NCBI GenBank assembly: GCA_964531385.1
Contig: CAZHGC010000015.1
Location: 1 to 59,869, forward strand
Source of the DNA: MGBC114079 sp964531385
GTDB lineage: Bacteria > Bacillota > Clostridia > Lachnospirales > CAG-274
DNA: 59,869 nt
Direction of reading: 5' to 3'
A program made the translations under genes and the position numbers. A model generated the notes under the pieces. The model had not been told where the DNA came from and searched no databases. It was given only the letters and a program-made list of their open reading frames with translations. Position 1 is the stretch's first letter. The number at the start of each line of letters is the position of its first letter. Below are positions 8,618-16,430 of the stretch, piece after piece.

Positions 8618-8860
8618 TTATTCAACGCTTTTATAAAGAGCCGCCGCATCGTCTTTTCTAACTTGCTCCTTAACAGAAAGAACTTGAATTTTGGTTGTGT
8701 TGTTTCCAAATTTTATTTCAATAACATCGCCTTCCCTAACTTCAAGGCCGGCCTTGGCAACTTTTCCGTTAACAATAACTCTTCCCGAGTCGCAAGCTTC
8801 GTTTGCAACAGTTCGCCTTTTAATAATTCTCGAAACTTTAAGATATTTGTCAAGTCTCAT
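8618..8860 (-). CDS. rqcP: RqcP (YabO), S4-domain RNA-binding protein
   Basis: An 80-residue protein that is essentially one S4 domain: MRLDKYLKVSRIIKRRTVANE, then GRVIVNGKVAKAGLEVREGD and IEIKFGN. RqcP binds the stalled 50S subunit with RqcH and tRNA and supports Ala-tailing in ribosome quality control. The ribosome site is AGAGG. It stands at the head of the yabP-yabQ-divIC block as in Bacillus. Confidence 0.93.
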   Translation of the reverse strand: MRLDKYLKVSRIIKRRTVANEACDSGRVIVNGKVAKAGLEVREGDVIEIKFGNNTTKIQVLSVKEQVRKDDAAALYKSVE

Positions 8861-8896
8861 AAAATACCTCTCAAAAAAAATGTCAAAATATCATAA

Positions 8897-8914
8897 GGCT
8901 GCCAAAAGGCAGCC
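8897..8914 (-). terminator. probable terminator between hup and rqcP
   Basis: GGCTGCC and GGCAGCC form a 7-bp GC-rich hairpin with loop of four. On the minus strand it is followed by a mixed T/A tract, so termination may be partial. Confidence 0.5.
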
Positions 8915-9048
8915 GCAAAATCAAAAAATCAAATTTCTGTGCAAATATATAAAACAAACAGTTTCCGCCGTTTCAAATTTGCAAAAAACAAAATCAAAAG
9001 ATTTCTTGGCCAAGCAAAGCCTGACCAAAGAAAAGATTTTGCAAAAAA

Positions 9049-9327
9049 TTATCTGCCGTTAACAGCATCTTTCAAAACTTTGCCTGATTTAAATCTTGGA
9101 GCTTTTGAAGCAGGAATTTCCATAGGCTCTTTAGTCTGAGGATTTCTTCCTGTATGAGCAGCTCTTTCAAGAACATCAAATGTTCCGAAACCAACAAGTC
9201 TAACTTCTCCGCCTTTAACCAATTCTTCAGTAACAACTTCTTCAAATGCTTTCAAAGCTTTTTCAGCCTCTGCTTTTTTAAGACCTGATTTTTCAGCAAT
9301 TGCACTTACCAATTCTGTTTTATTCAT
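9049..9327 (-). CDS. hup: HU-family DNA-binding protein
   Basis: A nucleoid protein of 92 residues that bends DNA as a dimer. It starts MNKTELVSAIAEKSGLKK and contains the beta-arm signature GFGTFDVLERAAHTGRNP ending PRFKSGKVLKDAV. The start at 9327 is set by GGAGGATATTTAAA; an N-terminal extension to 9393 lacks a ribosome site and is not HU-like. It lies between mazG and rqcP, a common clostridial arrangement. Confidence 0.97.
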   Translation of the reverse strand: MNKTELVSAIAEKSGLKKAEAEKALKAFEEVVTEELVKGGEVRLVGFGTFDVLERAAHTGRNPQTKEPMEIPASKAPRFKSGKVLKDAVNGR

Positions 9328-9484
9328 TTTAAATATCCTCCTAAAAAAAGTTATAAAGTATGATACCCTATTTATTTTTAAATTATGCCACAATTTGTTA
9401 TGTTCGTCAATAGAAATTTACACAAGTTTTAAAGAAACATAATTTAACTAAAATATGCCCTCCGTCTAAATCATTTGACGTTTT

Positions 9485-10204
9485 TTATTTTTTTGAACAG
9501 GGATTGCTTTCAACATACTCAAATCTATTTATAAACTTTTCTGTCGCATTTGTCAAGGCAAATTCGGGATTTAATTTCAAAATTCTCGAAATATTAACCG
9601 CAAGAAGTAACATTTCGCCACATTTTTCCATTAATTGACTTTTATCAAGCTTATCGCAGTTTTTAAACAATTCCAAAAGCTCTCCAATTTTTTCAACACT
9701 TTCATCAATTCCGCCAATCGAAAATCCCCCGTCAGCCCCTTTTTTAAGAACCTTTTCCGCACGAATAAGAGCAGGGAAATTTCTCGGAACACTTTTCAAG
9801 GCATCTGCTTTGCTCTCATATCCTTTTTCCTTTTTCTTAATCTCTTCCCAGTTTAAAACAACGTCTTCCGGCGTTTCTGCGTTTCCTTCCGCAAAAACGT
9901 GTGGGTGTCTGAAAATCATTTTCTTACAAACCCCGTCAATAACATCGTCAAGTGTAAATTCGCCGTTTTTTTCTCCAATAATCGAATGAAAAACAATTTG
10001 AAGTAAAATATCGCCAAGCTCCTCGCATAAATTTTTAAAATCGTTGTTTTCAACAGCATAAACAGCCTCATAACATTCCTCAATCATATATCGCCTAAGA
10101 CTCTCATGCGTTTGAACCTTGTCCCAAGGGCAACCGTTTTCGCCTGTCAAAATTTTCATAACTTCTTTAAAATCCTCAAGATTGTATTTTTCTTTTTTCT
10201 CCAT
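9485..10204 (-). CDS. mazG: MazG nucleoside triphosphate pyrophosphohydrolase
   Basis: A 239-residue enzyme that hydrolyses NTPs to NMP and pyrophosphate. The first MazG domain has GCPWDKVQTHESLRRYMIEECYE, with the metal-binding EE..E and the LCEELGDILLQIVFH helix; the second half repeats the fold more loosely. The family's C-terminal WEEIKKKEKG segment is present. The start at 10204 follows GGGAGGAAG and lies inside the 3' end of cca (29-bp overlap), so the two are probably translationally coupled. Confidence 0.94.
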   Translation of the reverse strand: MEKKEKYNLEDFKEVMKILTGENGCPWDKVQTHESLRRYMIEECYEAVYAVENNDFKNLCEELGDILLQIVFHSIIGEKNGEFTLDDVIDGVCKKMIFRHPHVFAEGNAETPEDVVLNWEEIKKKEKGYESKADALKSVPRNFPALIRAEKVLKKGADGGFSIGGIDESVEKIGELLELFKNCDKLDKSQLMEKCGEMLLLAVNISRILKLNPEFALTNATEKFINRFEYVESNPCSKK

Positions 10205-11432
10205 AGCTTCCTCCCAAAAATTCAAAAACAATTTTTTCAAGTTCTTCCTTGCGGTTCAAAAGCGGATTTTTTAAAACCTCCTCCAAACACATCATCAAAA
10301 CCTCGCCAATCTGTTTTCCGCTCAAATCTGCCATATTTTTAAGGTCGTTACCGTTAATTTCAAGCTTCTTCAAAGAGAAACAATCGCCCCTCTTCAAAAT
10401 TCCCGCAAGCTCTTTTTTTGCAATGTCAATTTTAACAAGTTCTTCTCTGTTGTCAAAATAAAAAGCCTCTTTAAATTCAAAAAGTTTAGAAATAATATCT
10501 TCGCCAACTTCATAAAGCGTCTTTCTTATTTCATACGGCAAAACAGGAATCTCCGTTTTAAAATATTTAACAAGAATTGCGGTTTCCCTAACCGTTTTCG
10601 TGTCAAATTTAAGAGCCTTCATAAGTGATAAACACTCTTTTTCGTCAAATTCAAAAAACAACGCACAACAAAAAAGAGAAATGCTCTCCGCCCCGTTTTT
10701 CGAAAGTGCCTTAAGAGTATTAACAATTTTTCCGCCCTCATAAACTTTGTCGCAAATAACCGGCAAAAATCCTTTTAAAAGACCTGTTTCGTTAAGTTCA
10801 ACTATTTTTTCGGGGTTTTGTGACAGCAAAAGCTTTGTAAATTCTTCTCTAATTCTTTCAACGCTGATATTCTTTATCAATTCGGAATTTTTTTTAATCG
10901 AATTAAAAGTTTCCTCTTCAATTTCAAAATTAAGCTGAGCCGAAAAACGAAGCCCCCTAAGCATTCTCAAAGCGTCCTCGTTAAATCGCTTGTCTGGGTC
11001 TCCAACACCTCTTATAATCTTACGTTTAATATCCTCTCTTCCAAAAAACGGGTCGCAAAAACCAACGCTCTCGCTGTATGCAACAGCGTTCATAGTAAAA
11101 TCACGTCTGCTCAAATCTTCATCGATTTTTTTTGTAAAAATAACTTCCGTCGGGTGACGAAAATCGCTGTAACTTCCGTCAATGCGATATGTAGTAACTT
11201 CGTAATTGTTCTTATCAATAACAACAGTAATAGTTCCGTGCTGAATTCCCGTATCATAAGTATGTGAAAAAAGTTTCTTTGTTTCGTTCGGCAAAGCCGA
11301 AGTTGTAATATCCCAGTCTTTCGGGGTTTTTCCAAGCAAATAATCACGAACGCACCCGCCAACAATAAATGCCTCAAAACCCGCATCTTCAAGAGTTTTT
11401 ATAATGTCTTTAACCTGAATAGGAATTTCCAT
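10176..11432 (-). CDS. cca: CCA tRNA nucleotidyltransferase / poly(A) polymerase family
   Basis: A 418-residue protein that adds or repairs the tRNA 3' CCA end. Motifs: nucleotide-binding GGCVRDYLLG near residue 25, the catalytic DWDI (DxD), RIDGSYSDFRHP, EDLSRRDFTMNA, and RRLRGLRFSAQ-like neck text (RMLRGLRFSAQLNFEI). No HD domain signature is evident. The tRNA-Val gene here lacks an encoded CCA, so such an enzyme is required. The start at 11432 follows GGGAG; upstream residues in the same frame are not family-like. Confidence 0.93.
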   Translation of the reverse strand: MEIPIQVKDIIKTLEDAGFEAFIVGGCVRDYLLGKTPKDWDITTSALPNETKKLFSHTYDTGIQHGTITVVIDKNNYEVTTYRIDGSYSDFRHPTEVIFTKKIDEDLSRRDFTMNAVAYSESVGFCDPFFGREDIKRKIIRGVGDPDKRFNEDALRMLRGLRFSAQLNFEIEEETFNSIKKNSELIKNISVERIREEFTKLLLSQNPEKIVELNETGLLKGFLPVICDKVYEGGKIVNTLKALSKNGAESISLFCCALFFEFDEKECLSLMKALKFDTKTVRETAILVKYFKTEIPVLPYEIRKTLYEVGEDIISKLFEFKEAFYFDNREELVKIDIAKKELAGILKRGDCFSLKKLEINGNDLKNMADLSGKQIGEVLMMCLEEVLKNPLLNRKEELEKIVFEFLGGSYGEKRKIQS

Positions 11433-11521
11433 TCTTTTTTTCTCCCTCTTCCAATAAATTTTTATGTCTCCCCTGCAATTTTGCCAAATCGCAAATCCAA
11501 ATCGCTCCCTCGTTATCCGTT

Positions 11522-12160
11522 TCAATAAACTTTCGAATTGAGCAATTCAAAAAAAGTTTTAACATCTGTGTGCCAAAAATCATCTTCCGCATAACCCCCC
11601 GTTCCGTTCCGAGAATTTATCCATTTAATAAATTCAACATCTTTCGGACGATTTTTTGAAAGCTTAATAATTGTCCTGCACGCAATTTCGGCAGAATCAC
11701 GTATATTTGTGTTATATTTTTCCCAGCTTCCAAAAACATTAAAAGGGTTGTTCGAAATTTTTTCCGCAAATCTGTGATTTTGAGGAACAAAACTTTGCTC
11801 TCTTCCCGTAATTGCAAAAAGCAAACAAGGGTTAATGTTAAATCTTTTCGCACAGCCCATTATTTCGCTGAAATAAGGCTCATTCGCCAAATTCGATTTT
11901 CTCCCAATCAAATAATTTTTAAGAGCATCAACATTCCCCGTTCGATATAAATAAGCCGAAGGAATTTCAGAAGAAATGCCAACCCTCTCCCCAATACTTT
12001 CCTCGTGCGGACCTTTGTCAGAATACAAAAGCGTTGCTGTGCTTGCTTTGTAAACCGTTTTAAAATTATTTGAATATATAAATGTACCGCCTGCACATAC
12101 TATAATCGTAAGAATAACAATATAAAAATACTCACTGCAATTTTTTCCACGCCTAAACAT
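11522..12160 (-). CDS. membrane-anchored glucosaminidase/lysozyme-like protein
   Basis: A 212-residue protein with one N-terminal membrane segment (about 11-30) and an outward domain. The segment INPCLLFAITGREQSFVPQN followed by NNPFNVFGSW resembles the catalytic region of the glucosaminidase/FlgJ lysozyme-like superfamily (Glu in REQSF as candidate acid, NPFN.. as the partner motif). That would make it a peptidoglycan hydrolase held at the membrane. It is divergent from walRK, a system that often controls wall hydrolases. The fold call is from motifs only; confidence is moderate. Confidence 0.6.
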   Translation of the reverse strand: MFRRGKNCSEYFYIVILTIIVCAGGTFIYSNNFKTVYKASTATLLYSDKGPHEESIGERVGISSEIPSAYLYRTGNVDALKNYLIGRKSNLANEPYFSEIMGCAKRFNINPCLLFAITGREQSFVPQNHRFAEKISNNPFNVFGSWEKYNTNIRDSAEIACRTIIKLSKNRPKDVEFIKWINSRNGTGGYAEDDFWHTDVKTFFELLNSKVY

Positions 12161-12493
12161 TTAATCCCCCAAAAATAACACCCAAAAGCTTGCCCAACAA
12201 AAACAAACTCAATAATTTACAATTAAAAAATAATGTGTTATAATTTAAATAAATTATAACAGTCAACATCAAAAAAAGGTTGCCTCTCTTTCGGCAAAAT
12301 AAAATCAATGTTGTATAAATTAAATTATACTTTAAAAAATAATCATAGTCAAATCAAAGCATTTAAACCAACCCCGCACAATTATAATTATAAGCCTGCC
12401 ATAATTTCCGGCTTTTAAAAAAATCAAGCTAAAAACTGGCTCAAGCCCGCTTTCAAAAATTGTGCAATGTAAAAAAAGATTGGAGTGATGCCT
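12161..12493. promoter_or_regulatory. divergent control region between wall hydrolase and walRK
   Basis: Holds a near-palindrome at 12237-12260 (arms GTTATAATTTA/TAAATTATAAC around two bases). Read on the minus strand, TTGACT stands 18 bp upstream of TATAAC inside it, a possible promoter for the hydrolase gene. A TTGCC/GGCAA hairpin (12280-12297) is followed by T residues on the minus strand. TATAAT occurs at 12383 on the plus strand without a good -35. No full WalR box was recognised. Confidence 0.4.
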
Positions 12494-13177
12494 GTGGCAA
12501 AAAAAATTTTGGTTGTCGATGACGAAGAAAGTATCGTAAAAATTATAGGCTATAACTTAAAAAAAGAAGGCTACGAAGTTTTAACAGCGTGTGACGGCGA
12601 AAAAGGCTATGAGCTCGCCGTAAGCGAAAAACCCGATTTAATCCTCCTTGATATTATGATGCCAAAAATGGACGGCTATGAAGTTTGCAAAAAAATACGT
12701 GAAAAAAGTAACGTTCCAATAATAATGCTAACCGCAAGAGCCGAAGAAGTCGATAAAGTTGTCGGGCTCGAACTCGGAGCCGATGACTATGTCACAAAAC
12801 CGTTCGGAAATCGTGAATTAATGGCTCGTGTAAAAGCCCATTTAAGACGTAACGAAGTCCAAACCGAAACGTCCGAAAATTTCGGAAAATATGGCGATAT
12901 AACAATCGATTTCGATAGATACGAAGTATATAAACGTGGCGAAGCAATCTACCTAACCGTTCGAGAATTTGAGCTTTTAAAATTTCTTGCAACCCAAAAA
13001 AATCAAATTTTTTCAAGGGAAGCATTGCTCGAAAAAGTTTGGGGTTATGAATATTTCGGAGATGTCCGAGCTGTTGACGTAACAATAAGGCGTCTGCGTG
13101 AAAAAGTTGAAGATGACCCGGGCAAACCGCATTATATAATAACAAAAAGAGGAATTGGCTATTATTTCACTGCTTAG
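12494..13177 (+). CDS. walR: response regulator, WalR (YycF) type
   Basis: A 227-residue OmpR-family regulator. Receiver domain: acidic pair in VVDDEES, phospho-acceptor Asp53 in LILLDIMMP, Thr in MLTARAE and Lys in VTKPF. The winged helix (about 130-227) contains LTVREFELLKFLA and VDVTIRRLREKVEDDP. Start GTG at 12494 lies 8 nt after GGAG; earlier GTG/ATG codons at 12485 and 12488 touch the ribosome site. The sequence and direct coupling to a PAS-HAMP kinase fit WalR, the essential regulator of wall metabolism in low-GC Gram-positives, although PhoP-like roles cannot be excluded. Confidence 0.88.
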   Translation: MAKKILVVDDEESIVKIIGYNLKKEGYEVLTACDGEKGYELAVSEKPDLILLDIMMPKMDGYEVCKKIREKSNVPIIMLTARAEEVDKVVGLELGADDYVTKPFGNRELMARVKAHLRRNEVQTETSENFGKYGDITIDFDRYEVYKRGEAIYLTVREFELLKFLATQKNQIFSREALLEKVWGYEYFGDVRAVDVTIRRLREKVEDDPGKPHYIITKRGIGYYFTA

Positions 13178-13186
13178 AGGTTTTTT

Positions 13187-14983
13187 ATGAAAAGTATTCG
13201 ATGGAAACTTGTATTTATATATTTGGCACTCGTTTTTATAGTTATGATTATAAGCGGAACATATATCGTAATTATGACCGATTCTCAAGAAACTCAAAAT
13301 GCCGAAGAGGAATTAAAACAATGTGCCGCATACGTTGAAGAACAAATAATTCGTGAATATGACAACCCCGATGACTTCCAAAGCGGATTTGACAATTTCT
13401 TCATAGTTCGTTCGTCAATGCGAAACATTCAAGCAAATATTCTCGATAAAAACGGAAAAACAATCGCATCAAGTGCATCTTCCGATAAATCCCATTTTAT
13501 CGATTATAAAAATTCTGCGGTAATATCCGCCCTTGCCGGAAAAGAAAGTTTCGAATCAAATAAAAAATATATGGACTTCAACTCTCAAATAAAAGATTGG
13601 ATTACATACGGCTACCCCGTTTTCGATAAAAACGGAAATGTAGAATATGTAATATATGTCCAGATAGACGGCGAAAGTATAAAAGATAATATAACAACAA
13701 TCGCCCAAACAATCGTAATTTCAGTAATAATTGCCCTTGTAATGACGGGAATTTTGGGAAGTATATTTTCCTCAACAATAACAAGACCAATTTCTTTGCT
13801 AACACGAAAAGCAAATCAGCTTGCACATGGCAGAAAATTCGAAAACGTTCCCGTAAAGTCAAACGATGAAATCGGCCAACTAACAAAAAGTTTCAACTAT
13901 ATGGCGTTCGAATTAAAAAAGACAATGTCTGAATTGGAAAATGAAAATAATAAGCTTGAAATCGTTGTAAATAATATGACCGACGGAATCCTTGCGTTCG
14001 ATTATTTAGGAAAACTTATCCATGCAAACCACGTTTGTCGTGAACTTTTGGGGCATTCAACCGACGGCTTGACGCTTAGGGATTTTTTAAAAGAAACAAA
14101 TATGCTAAATATAAAACTTGTTCCAAATATAATTTCCGAAACAATTATAAAACAAGATAATATATATCTTAGCATTTCTTTCATTCCCTATGGTCAAAAA
14201 CTTGAAAATTTCGAACTCGGTGGCACAGTAAAATCAAACGGAAGCTTCGAAGGAGTCGTTGTTGTTTTGCAAGACATAACAAAGCATCGCCGTCTCGATG
14301 AAATGCGACGAGAATTTGTCGCAAACGTTTCCCACGAAATCCGAACCCCTCTTACAACAATAAAAAGTTATGCCGAAACTCTAATAGACGGGGCAATCGA
14401 TGAAAAGGAAACCGCAATCGAATTTCTCCAAATAATAAATTCCGCCGCCGATAGAGTTGCGTTTTTGGCAAGAGACCTTCTCGATTTGTCCCACCTCGAT
14501 AACAAGCAAATGAAATTCAATTTAGAAAAAATAAACCTTGTCGGAATTTTGCGAGATTGTGTAAAACAAAATTACATCGCCGCCCAAAACAAAAACCAAG
14601 ATATAATTTTCAACATTCCAAATGATTTGCAAATAACAATTCTCGCAGATGTTGGAAGAATAACACAGGTGTTCAATAATATAATTTCAAACGCAATGAA
14701 GTACAGCCCCGAAAACACGCAAATAAAAATCTTCATAAGCGAAAATAACGAATACCACCTTGTCCATATAAAAGATAACGGAATTGGAATTCCAAAAGAA
14801 GACCTCGAGCGAATTTTCGAGCGATTTTACCGAGTGGATAAAGCTCGCTCAAGAGCAATGGGCGGAAATGGTCTGGGGCTTTCAATAGCAAAAGAAATAA
14901 TGGAGGGTCATAAAGGCAAAATCGAAGCAGTAAGCTCCTCAGGCAATGGAACCGAAATGATTTTAAAGTTCCCAAAAGTCTAA
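13187..14983 (+). CDS. walK: sensor histidine kinase, WalK (YycG) type
   Basis: A 598-residue kinase: TM1 (about 8-30), extracellular sensor (about 31-180), TM2 (about 180-203), HAMP, PAS (about 260-370), then HisKA with ANVSHEIRTPLTTIKSYAE (His near 383) and the ATPase domain with N box NNIISNAMKYSP, G1 DNGIGIPKED, F box ERFYRVDKARSR and G2 GGNGLGLSIAKE. Domain order matches WalK. It starts 9 bp after walR with AGAGG as ribosome site. The usual walH/walI partners are absent; a terminator follows at once. Confidence 0.9.
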   Translation: MKSIRWKLVFIYLALVFIVMIISGTYIVIMTDSQETQNAEEELKQCAAYVEEQIIREYDNPDDFQSGFDNFFIVRSSMRNIQANILDKNGKTIASSASSDKSHFIDYKNSAVISALAGKESFESNKKYMDFNSQIKDWITYGYPVFDKNGNVEYVIYVQIDGESIKDNITTIAQTIVISVIIALVMTGILGSIFSSTITRPISLLTRKANQLAHGRKFENVPVKSNDEIGQLTKSFNYMAFELKKTMSELENENNKLEIVVNNMTDGILAFDYLGKLIHANHVCRELLGHSTDGLTLRDFLKETNMLNIKLVPNIISETIIKQDNIYLSISFIPYGQKLENFELGGTVKSNGSFEGVVVVLQDITKHRRLDEMRREFVANVSHEIRTPLTTIKSYAETLIDGAIDEKETAIEFLQIINSAADRVAFLARDLLDLSHLDNKQMKFNLEKINLVGILRDCVKQNYIAAQNKNQDIIFNIPNDLQITILADVGRITQVFNNIISNAMKYSPENTQIKIFISENNEYHLVHIKDNGIGIPKEDLERIFERFYRVDKARSRAMGGNGLGLSIAKEIMEGHKGKIEAVSSSGNGTEMILKFPKV

Positions 14984-15023
14984 CCCCCACACAAAATAAA
15001 TAAAAACATTGCGTTTCAAAAAA

Positions 15024-15077
15024 GCTGTTTAATTTGATGAGCTTTTTAAAGTCTCAAAAAATTAAACAGCCTTTTTT
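15024..15077 (+). terminator. intrinsic terminator of walRK
   Basis: GCTGTTTAATTT (15024-15035) pairs with AAATTAAACAGC (15059-15070), followed by seven T residues. Confidence 0.92.
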
Positions 15078-15190
15078 TGTTAATAATTAGTCGGCAAAAG
15101 TTTCGCTTCACTGCTCACCTATGCAACCAAGGGGAAATCAAAAATCCCCCACGTTTTTGTTACTTTTTGTACCAAAAAGTACAACCCCAA

Positions 15191-15540
15191 AATAGGGATT
15201 TCCGAAAACTCCTCTTTCGCACATAAGAAAATTAGAATTTCCGAAAACTCNNNNNNNNNNNNNNNNNNNNNNNNNNNNNNNNNNNNNNNNNNNNNNNNNN
15301 NNNNNNNNNNNNNNNNNNNNNNNNNNNNNNNNNNNNNNNNNNNNNNNNNNCACATAAGAAAATTAGAATTTCCGAAAACTCCTCTCTCGCACATAAGAAA
15401 ATTAGAATTTCCGAAAACTCCTCTTTCGCACATAAGAAAATTAGAATTTCCGAAAACTCCTCTTTCGCACATAAGAAAATTAGAATTTCCGAAAACTCCT
15501 CTCTCGCACATAAGAAAATTAGGATTTCCGAAAAACTCCC
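15191..15540. repeat. 39-bp tandem repeat array containing an assembly gap
   Basis: Unit CACATAAGAAAATTAGAATT plus TTCCGAAAACTCCTCTTTCG-like end, exactly 39 bp apart at 15220, 15351, 15390, 15429, 15468 and 15507 (last degenerate), with a partial copy at 15191. Units differ mainly at one C/T position. The period is a multiple of three, so the minus strand reads as an open 13-residue repeat, but it has no ribosome site. Confidence 0.92.
15251..15350. other. 100-N scaffold gap
   Basis: Exactly 100 N within the repeat array, so true length and copy number are unknown. Confidence 0.99.
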
Positions 15541-15575
15541 CTTGAACTATCCCAAAGAGAGCCTCCCGAAACCTC

Positions 15576-16280
15576 TCAAATATTCTCTTCTTCCCATTTC
15601 TTCATAAACTCAATTTGCTCCGCCGTATGAAACCAATGCTCTCCGTTCTCCATAACCTCAAGCCGACACCCATTCTCCCGAACAAATTTATCAACAACTT
15701 TCCAAGGAACCATATTGTCCGCCGTTCCATACAATAAAGCCGTATCAGAGCAAATCTTCGAAACAGGATTTTGACGAACATAACATAAATATTTCCAAGA
15801 CAACGTCTGTCCAAAATCAGTCGCAATCTCTTCTTCCGCCATAAGTCGCTCCTCAGAAACGTTCGCCGCCATCATCATATTCAAAATCATATTCTCCATA
15901 TCCAAAACGGGCGAAACAAACAAACATTTTTTAATTTCCAATTCGGAAAAAGCAAGCATCGAAAACCACGCTCCAATGCTCGTTGCCCTAACACAAATAT
16001 GTTTATAACTTTCTTTAAGCCATTTAAAAATGCTCAAAAGCTCAGGAACAACAAGCCATGGCAAAAGCTCAACATCATCGTTTTCTTTTCCCTTTCTTTC
16101 GCCATGCTCCGGCAAATCAATCGAAAGAACTTGAAACCCTTTCAAAACAGCCAAATTGGCAAAAGCTTCGCCCTCTTCTTTGTTTCCCATAAGCCCGTGA
16201 ACAAAAAGAAATACCTTTTCCGCTTTTTGTCCGTAAAGAATTGCAGGAACATTCCCAATATAAAATTTTTCTTTTTTCAT
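15576..16280 (-). CDS. alpha/beta hydrolase
   Basis: A 234-residue cytoplasmic hydrolase, with no signal peptide. Features in order: oxyanion HGLMGNKEEG (about 30), PEHGERKG, a nucleophile elbow with ATSIGAW (Ser about 104, first Gly replaced by Ala), acid candidate in YGTADNMVP, and catalytic His in GEHWFH near the C-terminus. Substrate is not predictable; relatives include esterases and acyl-peptidase-like enzymes. ATG at 16280 is 9 nt after GGAGG; a TTG three codons earlier overlaps the ribosome site. No partner gene: it stands between the repeat array and the RND operon end. Confidence 0.85.
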   Translation of the reverse strand: MKKEKFYIGNVPAILYGQKAEKVFLFVHGLMGNKEEGEAFANLAVLKGFQVLSIDLPEHGERKGKENDDVELLPWLVVPELLSIFKWLKESYKHICVRATSIGAWFSMLAFSELEIKKCLFVSPVLDMENMILNMMMAANVSEERLMAEEEIATDFGQTLSWKYLCYVRQNPVSKICSDTALLYGTADNMVPWKVVDKFVRENGCRLEVMENGEHWFHTAEQIEFMKKWEEENI

Positions 16281-16430
16281 AATTTTCAACCTCCAAAAAT
16301 AAATCCGTTAATTTTCTCTCCATACTTTGTTAAAAAAGTGAAAACTCCCCGTTCTTTAATAACCACCTCAAAAAAAATGGGTACAAAACAAATTAAGTTC
16401 TACACCCATAACTTATTCAAATTTTAAACT

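Noticed and set aside
15119..15511. Minus-strand frame of repeated MCERGVFGNSNFL units
   Set aside because: It is the 39-bp tandem repeat read in frame (39 divisible by 3), crosses the N gap and lacks a ribosome site.
15191..15540. CRISPR array
   Set aside because: Repeats are directly adjacent with no unique spacers, and no cas gene is near.
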